From: Prevotella sp.
GTDB taxonomy: Bacteria > Bacteroidota > Bacteroidia > Bacteroidales > Bacteroidaceae
Assembly (NCBI GenBank): GCA_024681875.1
Contig: JAILAA010000020.1
Coordinates: 1-9,674 of the forward strand
Reading direction: 5' to 3'
Length of the DNA stretch: 9,674 nucleotides
Position 1 is the first letter of the stretch, and every line of letters starts with the position of its first letter. Positions 1 through 6,307 of this stretch are shown here, one piece after another. Position numbers and translations under genes: made by a program. The notes under the pieces are model-generated. The model worked only from the letters and a program-made list of their open reading frames with translations, did not search any database and was not told where the DNA came from.

Positions 1-135
1 AGGGCAAAAGCTCTACCTCTTCCATGATGCTTTTGCCCTTTCAGGGCGTAGGCTGCGCATCACATTTACCCAGGGCGATGCCCTGGGCTGGGAGCTTTTT
101 GGCCTTTCAGGCCGTCTTTGCGGAGCTTGCGAAAG
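1..135. repeat. REP-like cluster of GC-rich hairpins
   Basis: Several inverted repeats are packed together. An 11-bp pair lies at 1-11 and 29-39. A 5-bp stem with a TTC loop lies at 35-47 (GCCCT/AGGGC). An 8-bp stem with a GAT loop lies at 69-87 (CCCAGGGC/GCCCTGGG). A second 5-bp stem with a TTC loop lies at 101-113 (GGCCT/AGGCC). The two TTC-loop hairpins share the core CTTTCAG, which suggests related modules. From memory, similar 'CCCAGGGC..GCCCTGGG' and 'GGCCTTTCAGGCC' units recur between genes in Bacteroidales genomes, like REP elements mobilised by RAYT (Y1) transposases. No transposase is in the window. The element may continue to the left. It does not look coding. Confidence 0.55.
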
Positions 136-300
136 TTGAAAACAATTGATTTTCAGTCAATTTTATGACCTCAACTGAAAAAGGTTGTCACTTTTTGGAG
201 AGTTAAACTTAATTGGTTATTACATTTATTACTATCTCGCTAAAAGTGTTTACCTCTTTTTATTCCTATAACGACATTGGTTGTCATTTGGTCCATAAAA
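136..300. other. AT-rich intergenic stretch, no gene seen
   Basis: No plausible coding frame, RNA gene or clear promoter was found. There are only weak short inverted repeats, such as TGAAAA/TTTTCA at 137-155 and AAAAAG/CTTTTT at 178-196, which are expected by chance in AT-rich DNA. Confidence 0.5.
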
Positions 301-330
301 AAAGCACTTGCGAAATCTCGTAAGTGCTTT
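297..330 (-). terminator. Rho-independent terminator after the ATPase gene
   Basis: Arms 301-313 and 318-330 form a 13-bp stem with one G-T pair (AAAGCACTT / AAGTGCTTT outer part) and a 4-base loop. On the minus strand the stem is followed by a run of seven Ts (303 down to 297). It lies 18 bases after the ATPase stop codon. A T-run on the plus strand (328-332) means it could also act in the other direction. Confidence 0.8.
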
Positions 331-348
331 TTCTTGACCTATAGCTCA

Positions 349-1560
349 TTACCTCTCCAACCCTTCTGTTAAGAATCTCCTGAGATGAAGATGGGTTATG
401 CCATTGTCATCAGACTTGGTAACCAATGGTGTCATAGAGATGACATATTTGGGATAGTTGTCCTTGATGGCACGTAGATTGCCAAACTCACGCTCATAGG
501 TGTTATTGTCTGCTATAATATAGGAAGCCTGCACATATATCCGTTCTCCTTTGGGCTTTGTACAGACAAAGTCAATCTCACCAGCCTGAAGTTGTCCGAC
601 CATCACTTCATAGCCCAGACGGACAAGGTGATTATAGATGATGTTTTCTATCACCTTTTCAATATCTCTCTCACGCGAACCACCTACAAGAGTATTGCGA
701 ATACCATTGTCTTCAAAGTAGAATTTATCGTTGCTCTCAAATATCTTCCGTCCGTGAATGTCATACCTGTTCACTTTGTGGATCATGTGTGATTCGCACA
801 GATACTTAGCATAATTGATAATGGCAGTGGAGGTGGTGTTCTCCCCTTGCGACCGCATATACTTTGCTATGCTGTTGGCAGAAATGATTTTCCCTGCATT
901 GTCAGCAAGGAAATGTACAAGGTTTTCCAGAAACGGCACATTGCGGATATTATTCCGCTTGATAACATCCTTCAGCAGGACGGCGCTATAGACATCTATC
1001 TGGTACTCCCGTGCATCCTGTTCGTCAAGTCCTATCTTTTTCAAGCCAGGCAATCCTCCAAACTGAATATACTTTGCCAACGTATCATCATTGTCGGGCA
1101 ACTCGTGAAACTCCATGAATTCCTTGTAGCTTAGTGCCTGGACGAAGATTTCCTTGTAGCGACCGCCTATTTTGTTAGCCAAGTCACTGCTGAGCATATT
1201 GGAGTTGGAGCCTGTTACAACTATTTCAATATCTGGCTCCTCATAATAACTGCGAATACTGTTTTGAAAACCTTCTATATCCTGAACTTCATCTATCAGG
1301 ATGTAGTTAGTCTTTTTCTTGTCTCTCCGTTCATCAATATAGGCATTCAAGTCACGGTCGGTCTGAATGTCGGCAAACTCATGTTTCTCTTTGTCAATGA
1401 AGATAATGTTTGCATGAGCGTCTTCTGCCACCTTATCTCTAAAAAGACGCAGGGTGTAGCTCTTTCCAACACGACGTTGACCAACTATAATAATGATGGT
1501 GTCCTTACCAAGATGCTTCGCTATCTTGTCAAGATAACTTTGTCTTACAATTGCTTTCAT
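349..1560 (-). CDS. AAA_14/DUF4143-family ATP-binding protein
   Basis: The protein has 403 residues counted from the ATG at 1560. The N-terminal half is a P-loop ATPase with Walker A GQRRVGKS (residues 27-34), Walker B YILIDEVQD (86-94) and a sensor-like VVTGSNSNML (114-123). GGLPG (168-172) and the following region match the DUF4143 family. The C-terminal region carries GEIDFV (328-333) and YVQASY (342-347), at the places where related proteins have a PD-(D/E)XK nuclease-like E..D..ExK. The final lysine is missing, so nuclease activity is doubtful. The family is abundant and variably present in Bacteroidetes; its role is unproven, with suggestions ranging from toxin-antitoxin-like to defence or DNA maintenance. 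The longest frame starts at a TTG (1596) that overlaps the promoter -7 element, so the ATG at 1560 was chosen. The gene is visibly more AT-rich than its neighbours and has its own promoter and terminator, which fits an acquired single-gene cassette. The family call is firm; the function is unknown. Confidence 0.9.
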   Translation of the reverse strand: MKAIVRQSYLDKIAKHLGKDTIIIIVGQRRVGKSYTLRLFRDKVAEDAHANIIFIDKEKHEFADIQTDRDLNAYIDERRDKKKTNYILIDEVQDIEGFQNSIRSYYEEPDIEIVVTGSNSNMLSSDLANKIGGRYKEIFVQALSYKEFMEFHELPDNDDTLAKYIQFGGLPGLKKIGLDEQDAREYQIDVYSAVLLKDVIKRNNIRNVPFLENLVHFLADNAGKIISANSIAKYMRSQGENTTSTAIINYAKYLCESHMIHKVNRYDIHGRKIFESNDKFYFEDNGIRNTLVGGSRERDIEKVIENIIYNHLVRLGYEVMVGQLQAGEIDFVCTKPKGERIYVQASYIIADNNTYEREFGNLRAIKDNYPKYVISMTPLVTKSDDNGITHLHLRRFLTEGLER

Positions 1561-1584
1561 GTCTTTTATAGATGAAATTTGCTG

Positions 1585-1619
1585 CAAAGATAACAATTTT
1601 ATCTTTTATAAAAGACAAA
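1585..1619 (-). promoter_or_regulatory. Promoter of the ATPase gene, with an embedded palindrome
   Basis: On the minus strand, TATCTTTG (1592-1585) matches the Bacteroidetes -7 consensus TAnnTTTG. A TTTG at 1619-1616 could be the -33 element, with a 23-base spacer that is slightly longer than the usual 19-21. Predicted transcription starts near 1580, about 20 bases before the ATG at 1560. A perfect 14-bp palindrome (1602-1615) fills the space between the two elements. Confidence 0.6.
1602..1615. promoter_or_regulatory. 14-bp palindrome, candidate operator
   Basis: TCTTTTATAAAAGA is a perfect palindrome between the -33 and -7 elements of the ATPase promoter. Its left nine bases (TCTTTTATA) recur at 1562-1570, directly before the ATG. 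A protein bound here would block RNA polymerase, so it is a candidate (auto)repressor site. AT-rich palindromes also arise by chance. Confidence 0.4.
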
Positions 1620-1666
1620 ACCACCATATTTTTACATTTTGTTTTGTATAATTCGCGTTTTTGTGG

Positions 1667-3238
1667 TCAGTCGCTGAGCGTCATGCCGTCGATGTCGGGG
1701 CACCAGCCGCGGGGATTGGCGAGGCGGATGGTGTTGTCGCCCTTCTTCAGGGGAATCATGGCGGTGACGGTCTGGCGCTCGCCCCAGTCGCGGGCAGGAA
1801 CGGTGAGCGTGCTGACGAAGGCGCCGTTGACATAGACGTCCATCTGTCGCTCTTCGCCCGAGAAGCAGGCAATGGTCATCTGCCGCTTGCCGGCTTTCTT
1901 CACGTTGACATTCTTCCACTGCAGGTCGTTGTCTTCACGGTTGCCAAGGTAGCGCACGATGTAGCCGCCCTCGGCACCCTCCTTCTGGTCGTAGATGGCG
2001 GTGACGACATCCACGTTGTTCTTCAGCTCCTGATAGCGGCTCAGCCAGGCGGTCTCGGCCTCGTAGCGGGTGCGCTCCAGGCGCTTCTGGCCTGTCACAC
2101 GATAGATCTTCGTGCCGTGGGCAGGCACGCTGATGGGAACGATGCCCTGGTTGTAGAGGCAGGGAGCCTGCAAGAAGCAGTCGTAGTATTGCACGGCGCC
2201 GCCCAGCTCAATGGTTGCAGGATTGAACTGCACCGTCTGCTCCTCGTCGCTGGGGTTGTAGATAGCCACGGCGCGTTCCTTGCCACCCAATACGTTGATG
2301 TCCTTCACCAGGATGAAGCACTCGCCCTGCTTGTCGGCTACGTAGGCCTGCAGGTGCAGAGGGTCTTGATTGAGGGCGATAAGGTCGCGGTTGCACATCA
2401 GCTTCAAGGCCTCAGGCTTGATGTTGGCCATGTCGCAGCCGATGAGCAGCGGCGATGCCATGATGCACCACATGCCAAAATGCGTCTGGTCTTCGGTCAC
2501 GCTCATCGAGCGTCCCACCTCCAGCATGTCCATGTCGTTGTAGTGACCGTCGTGGCAGTAGGCCGACATGTAGAGGTTCTCGGCCAGGATGCCTTTCACC
2601 GAGCGCCAGGCGTCGTAGATGTCGCCTGTGGTGCGCCACGAGTCGGCCACGTCGGCACTCCACGTTCCGGGGTAGGCCCATCGGCACATGTTGTAGACGA
2701 TATCCTCCTTGCCGCAGTTCTTGATGGCGTTGGAAATCTTGGTGTACTGCTCCTGCTCGTCAAGCTGCATGTGGGCGCCGCCGCAGTAGTCGACTTTGAT
2801 AAAATCAAAATCCCAGTCGATGAAGTAGAGGTGGCAGTCTTCATCCTCGTGGCCTGCGAAGCCCACGCCGAGGCCCCAGGCATGACGGCCTCCCGAGCCG
2901 CAGGTGTTGTCGCCGGCGTCGCTATAGATGCCAGCCTTCAGGCCTAAGGAGTGGATATAGTCTACCAACGCCCTCATACCATTTGGAAACAGCTTCGTGT
3001 TCAGGCGCAGATGGCCGTCCTCGCCGCGGCCGTCCCAGTAGCCGTCGTCAATGTTCACATACTTGTAGCCAGCTTCCTGCAGTCCGGTGGTGTGCATGGC
3101 ATCGGCCTGCTGACGAATCAGCTCTTCGTTGATGTTCAGTGCAAAGGTGTTCCATGAACTCCAGCCCATGGTGGGTGTGCGCTGTGCGCTGACCGTCATG
3201 GCCAGACCCAGCATCAGGATAATAAATTGTTTTTTCAT
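1667..3238 (-). CDS. Secreted GH27 alpha-galactosidase-like enzyme with C-terminal CBM-like domain
   Basis: The protein has 523 residues from the ATG at 3238. Residues 1-18 form a signal peptide (MKKQ, hydrophobic core, cleavage after VSA before Q19), so it is exported. The (beta/alpha)8 GH27 domain starts with PTMGWSSWN (22-30) and NIDDGYW (62-68). The nucleophile is Asp150 in FIKVDYCG. The acid/base is Asp206 in WRTTGDIYDAW, by alignment from memory with the rice and human enzymes. NDMDMLEVG (234-242) and ASPLLIGCDM (261-270) are also typical. A small beta domain follows (about 295-385), then a beta-sandwich from RYEAE (391-395) to IDGMTL (516-521) that resembles CBM35/CBM6. The reaction is removal of terminal alpha-galactose; some GH27 members act on beta-L-arabinopyranose instead. 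The gene is divergent from a pectate lyase gene, which suggests pectin side chains as substrate. The upstream TTG (3262) lies in the -7 element and was rejected as start. Confidence 0.93.
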   Translation of the reverse strand: MKKQFIILMLGLAMTVSAQRTPTMGWSSWNTFALNINEELIRQQADAMHTTGLQEAGYKYVNIDDGYWDGRGEDGHLRLNTKLFPNGMRALVDYIHSLGLKAGIYSDAGDNTCGSGGRHAWGLGVGFAGHEDEDCHLYFIDWDFDFIKVDYCGGAHMQLDEQEQYTKISNAIKNCGKEDIVYNMCRWAYPGTWSADVADSWRTTGDIYDAWRSVKGILAENLYMSAYCHDGHYNDMDMLEVGRSMSVTEDQTHFGMWCIMASPLLIGCDMANIKPEALKLMCNRDLIALNQDPLHLQAYVADKQGECFILVKDINVLGGKERAVAIYNPSDEEQTVQFNPATIELGGAVQYYDCFLQAPCLYNQGIVPISVPAHGTKIYRVTGQKRLERTRYEAETAWLSRYQELKNNVDVVTAIYDQKEGAEGGYIVRYLGNREDNDLQWKNVNVKKAGKRQMTIACFSGEERQMDVYVNGAFVSTLTVPARDWGERQTVTAMIPLKKGDNTIRLANPRGWCPDIDGMTLSD

Positions 3239-3259
3239 TGCTAAATAGATTGATGTCTG

Positions 3260-3267
3260 CAAAGTTA
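3260..3267 (-). promoter_or_regulatory. -7 promoter element of the GH27 gene
   Basis: On the minus strand, TAACTTTG (3267-3260) is a perfect TAnnTTTG match. Transcription would start near 3255, leaving a leader of about 17 bases before the ATG at 3238. No convincing -33 TTTG is seen at the usual spacing, which suggests help from an activator. Confidence 0.6.
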
Positions 3268-3333
3268 CGACATTTTTTTGGACATTTCTTCTTATTTGAC
3301 AAGCTTTTTTACAAAATCCATGTCCTTTGTAGG

Positions 3334-3350
3334 GAAAACAACTTGTTTTC
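3334..3350. promoter_or_regulatory. 17-bp palindrome in the divergent intergenic region
   Basis: GAAAACAA and TTGTTTTC face each other around a single C, a perfect 8-1-8 inverted repeat. It lies near the middle of the 230-bp gap between two divergent secreted-enzyme genes, 56 bases before the + strand -7 element and 66 bases from the - strand one. That position suits a shared regulator site, but none has been shown and no regulator gene is nearby. Confidence 0.4.
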
Positions 3351-3405
3351 TTAGCTTTCCACTTTGTTTTTTGACCTCAAAGGGCAGGAAATAAGGAAAT
3401 AGTTG

Positions 3406-3413
3406 TAACTTTG
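3406..3413 (+). promoter_or_regulatory. -7 promoter element of the pectate lyase gene
   Basis: TAACTTTG is a perfect TAnnTTTG match. Transcription would start near 3419, giving a leader of about 50 bases before the ATG at 3469. No good -33 element lies at 19-21 bases; the nearest TTTG (3370-3373) is 32 bases away. The 12-mer GTAACTTTGCAG here also occurs, inverted, at the GH27 promoter. Confidence 0.6.
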
Positions 3414-3468
3414 CAGGCAGAATGGCCTTGTGCCGGAAGAAAGGACTAACAAACTATCAACTAATAAC

Positions 3469-6201
3469 ATGAAGAGGAAACTAATCACTATGTCTATGCT
3501 TTTGGGCTGTACACTTTCCATGACAGCGCAAAACATCGATTTCAACATGACCAACCGTCAGGACGTTGAGGTCAACGAGCCTGACTACATCGGGTGGGCC
3601 GTGAATCAGGTTCAGAGCGAGTCGAAGGCGCTGGACAACGGGCTCGCCCTGACTGTGGCCGCCACAGGCAACGCCAACACCCTGCGTGCACAATGGCACA
3701 AGAATACGTGTACGGCAGGCAAGAACGGACAGACCGGCCTGCGCCTGATGGGCGACGGCGTGGTGGCCTTTATAGCCGAGAGCGACGGCAACACGCCCAA
3801 CCTCACCGAAACGCCGACGAGCATCAGCGTTACCATCGCCGGCTTAGAGGCAGGCAACCACAGTGTGGCTGCCTATCATGTGTGGAAAGACCCGAAGACG
3901 GGCGACATGCCCACCATCAAGGTGGATGTCAACGGAACAGAGGCACAGCGTGGTGTGACATTTGCCAATGTGAAGCAGAATGTCAACGACTTGAAGATGG
4001 CCGATGCCCCTTATTCCTATGTCGAGTTCAGTGTGGCTGAGGGAGAGAGCGTGACTATCACCTATACGACAGAGGTGGAGAGCGGCAAGACCTACCAGAC
4101 GACGAACATGATGCTGAACGGGCTGCTGATAGACCGCTCGCCGCTGGTGGCCATGGATCCGCTGCCCAACCACCGCGACTTCCATCTGGATGCCGATGAC
4201 GGCTCCTGCACGCTTCAATGGGCTCCAGCCACCGTGGCTGTGAAGCACAAACTGGTTTTTGGCACCGACGCTGCCGATGTGGCCACGTCGACCCATTATG
4301 TCTACGAAGGCACCGCAACATCCTATGAGGTCACGGGCCTCAAGTCTTCACATTATTATTATTGGCGTGTGGACGAGGTGGATGCCGCCGGCAAGGTGTA
4401 CAGAGGCAACGTATGGTCGTTCAGGCCGCGCCAGCTGGCTTTCCCCGGTGCCGAGGGCTATGGCCGCTTCGCACAGGGCGGACGCGGCGGCATCGTCTAC
4501 CACGTCACCAGTCTCGCCGGCACGAAGGAGCCGGGCACGCTGCTTTACGGTCTGACCGAGATCAGCGAGCCGCGCTACATCGTCTTCGACGTCAGCGGCA
4601 TCATCGAGCTCGACTTCGAGTCGCAGTTCACCAAGCCCAATGCCTACATCGCCGGACAAACGGCACCGGGCAAGGGCATCTGCATCAAAGCCTCGAACAT
4701 CAACATTGGCAGCGATGTCATCTGCCGCCATGTGCGCTTCAAGCGCGGTCTCGGTGTCTATGGCGAGAACACGGGTAATGCCCTGGGCATGACGGGTGCC
4801 GACCACGCCATCATCGACCACTGTACCGCCGCCTGGGGCACCGACGAGACCGTCAGCGGCCGTGGCGCGAAGAATATCTCCTTCCAATACTGCGGTATCT
4901 TCGAGGCACTCGGCATTGCAGGTCACAAGAACTATCCCGACGGTACCAACCACGGCTATGCCGCCACCATCGACGGTCAGATAGGCTCGTGGCACCACAA
5001 CCTGCTGCTCAACTGCGAGGGCCGCAACTGGAGCATGGGTGGCGGCATGGACGCACAGAACATTCCCATCGGCGGGCTCGACCTCTTCAACAACGTGTGC
5101 TACAACTGGCATGGCCGTACTACCGATGGTAACTGCCACGCCGTGAACTTCGTGAACAACTATTATAAGATGGGCGCCGACACGCGTCGCACGACTCTCT
5201 TTACCCAGGACTTCGAGGATGCCATCAACCCTGCAGGCAAGGACCAGGCATACGTGAAGGGTAACATCCGCGAGAACAAGAATCACTCGCTGACACAGGA
5301 TAAGAAGGACGATACCTACAACGCTACGGGCAACATCCCCACCAGCTATCAATACTTGGTCAACGAACCACTCTTCCCCTCCTATGCGGAGATACACACG
5401 GCCAAGGATGCCATGAAAATTGTCACAAGTACGGCCGGTGCCACTATGCCGATGCGCGACGAGCAGCATGTGCGCGTCGTACGTGAGACGCTTGACGGCA
5501 CCCATACCTACGTGGGCTCAAAATCGAAGATCAAGGGCGAGATTGACAACGAGGCCGACATCACCGGCGCAGAGAACGGCGGCTGGGAGGTGTGGCCCGA
5601 GGAGACACGTGCTGCCGACTGGGACACCGACCAGGACGGTATGCCCGACTGGTGGGAGAAAACGATAGGCAGCGATCCTGCCGTGGCCAACCAGAACGAC
5701 GACCCCAATGGCGACGGCTGGACGCTGTTGGAAGACTATCTCGACTTTATAGCCCATCCCTACGTGATATTGAAGCCGGGCGAAAGCAGCTCTATCGACC
5801 TGAAGCAGCACTTTGCAGGTTTCTTTGGTCAAAACGGCAAGACTGTGACGCCTTCTTTCACCTGTGACACACAGTCTGACAACGGGGTGAGCGTCAGTTT
5901 CAATGGAACGACCATGATGGTTACCTCTTCAGACTTCACATCACCTTACATCCATGGCTATGGCATCACCGTGAACGACGGCGAGACGACCTTCACGCAG
6001 CGCATTGGCGTTGTCGTTACAGGCGAGGCACAGACGGCTGTGCGCCCTGTGTGGAGTGAGGATGGCATGACAGTGGTGAAGCGCGAGTTCTTCACCCTTG
6101 ACGGACGACAGGTCAGCACGCTACAGTCGCATGAGGTCTACTTGATGAAGGTCACTGACAGCGAAGGCCGCGTGCACAGTGTGAAAGTCATCAAGAATTA
6201 A
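3469..6201 (+). CDS. Multidomain secreted PL1-type pectate lyase
   Basis: The protein has 910 residues from the ATG at 3469. Residues 1-20 form a signal peptide (MKRK, cleavage after MTA before Q21); LLGC at 11-14 also resembles a lipobox. Residues 22-225 look like a beta-sandwich accessory domain ending in LNGLLID. A fibronectin-III-like domain spans about 228-320. The right-handed beta-helix lyase domain begins at AFPGAEGYGRFAQGGRGG (324-341) and runs to about 640. It contains the PL1 calcium-site pattern HCTAAWGTDETVS (451-463). An acidic repeat DTDQDGMPDWWE (719-730) with NDDPNGDG (743-750) is a thrombospondin-3/EF-hand-like calcium segment. The C-terminus (870-910: REFFTLDGR ... VKVIKN) resembles a short type IX sorting domain. 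It would cleave de-esterified (galact)uronan by beta-elimination; the exact PL1 subfamily is not assigned. The upstream in-frame GTG (3430) lies in the leader and was rejected. It is divergent from the GH27 gene, and both are GC-rich. Confidence 0.9.
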   Translation: MKRKLITMSMLLGCTLSMTAQNIDFNMTNRQDVEVNEPDYIGWAVNQVQSESKALDNGLALTVAATGNANTLRAQWHKNTCTAGKNGQTGLRLMGDGVVAFIAESDGNTPNLTETPTSISVTIAGLEAGNHSVAAYHVWKDPKTGDMPTIKVDVNGTEAQRGVTFANVKQNVNDLKMADAPYSYVEFSVAEGESVTITYTTEVESGKTYQTTNMMLNGLLIDRSPLVAMDPLPNHRDFHLDADDGSCTLQWAPATVAVKHKLVFGTDAADVATSTHYVYEGTATSYEVTGLKSSHYYYWRVDEVDAAGKVYRGNVWSFRPRQLAFPGAEGYGRFAQGGRGGIVYHVTSLAGTKEPGTLLYGLTEISEPRYIVFDVSGIIELDFESQFTKPNAYIAGQTAPGKGICIKASNINIGSDVICRHVRFKRGLGVYGENTGNALGMTGADHAIIDHCTAAWGTDETVSGRGAKNISFQYCGIFEALGIAGHKNYPDGTNHGYAATIDGQIGSWHHNLLLNCEGRNWSMGGGMDAQNIPIGGLDLFNNVCYNWHGRTTDGNCHAVNFVNNYYKMGADTRRTTLFTQDFEDAINPAGKDQAYVKGNIRENKNHSLTQDKKDDTYNATGNIPTSYQYLVNEPLFPSYAEIHTAKDAMKIVTSTAGATMPMRDEQHVRVVRETLDGTHTYVGSKSKIKGEIDNEADITGAENGGWEVWPEETRAADWDTDQDGMPDWWEKTIGSDPAVANQNDDPNGDGWTLLEDYLDFIAHPYVILKPGESSSIDLKQHFAGFFGQNGKTVTPSFTCDTQSDNGVSVSFNGTTMMVTSSDFTSPYIHGYGITVNDGETTFTQRIGVVVTGEAQTAVRPVWSEDGMTVVKREFFTLDGRQVSTLQSHEVYLMKVTDSEGRVHSVKVIKN

Positions 6202-6215
6202 AGTCATCAAGAATT
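6184..6215 (+). repeat. Perfect 16-bp tandem duplication across the lyase stop codon
   Basis: AAAGTCATCAAGAATT occurs twice head to tail, at 6184-6199 and 6200-6215. The TAA stop (6199-6201) is made at the junction. After the second copy the sequence GA follows, so a single-copy ancestor would have read ..AAG AAT TGA and given the same C-terminus. Confidence 0.9.
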
Positions 6216-6223
6216 GAGTAAAG

Positions 6224-6270
6224 AATAACGGATGGTGATGTCCTTAGCGTGACATACACCATCCGTTATT
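6224..6270. terminator. Strong hairpin between convergent genes, probably a bidirectional terminator
   Basis: Arms 6224-6237 and 6257-6270 pair perfectly over 14 bp (AATAACGGATGGTG/CACCATCCGTTATT). After a single bulged A at 6256, an inner 5-bp stem ATGTC/GACAT (6238-6242, 6251-6255) closes an 8-base loop. It lies 22 bases after the lyase stop and 37 bases after the dehydrogenase stop on the other strand. The T-runs on both sides are weak, so efficiency is uncertain. Confidence 0.75.
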
Positions 6271-6307
6271 TAAGTAGTATCAGATATACTTAGTCAAATC
6301 ATCTTCA

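Noticed and set aside
136..200. Short inverted repeats that could be a regulatory RNA or terminator
   Set aside because: The stems are only 6 bp in AT-rich DNA, with no promoter or T-run.
1561..1596. Upstream TTG start adding 12 residues to the ATPase
   Set aside because: The TTG region overlaps the promoter -7 element, so it would not be transcribed.
1661..2947. 428-codon open frame on the plus strand
   Set aside because: It is antisense to the GH27 gene, whose catalytic motifs are intact. Its low-complexity V/A/G/H-rich translation is typical of the mirror frame of a GC-rich gene.
3239..3262. Upstream TTG start adding 8 residues to the GH27 protein
   Set aside because: It overlaps the -7 element, and the ATG at 3238 gives a clean signal peptide.
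3430..3468. Upstream GTG start adding 13 residues to the lyase
   Set aside because: It would put a polar stretch before the signal peptide; the ATG at 3469 begins a normal MKRK signal sequence.
4348..5505. 385-codon open frame on the minus strand
   Set aside because: It is antisense to the lyase catalytic domain, has a V/A/D/H-rich composition and no recognisable domain.
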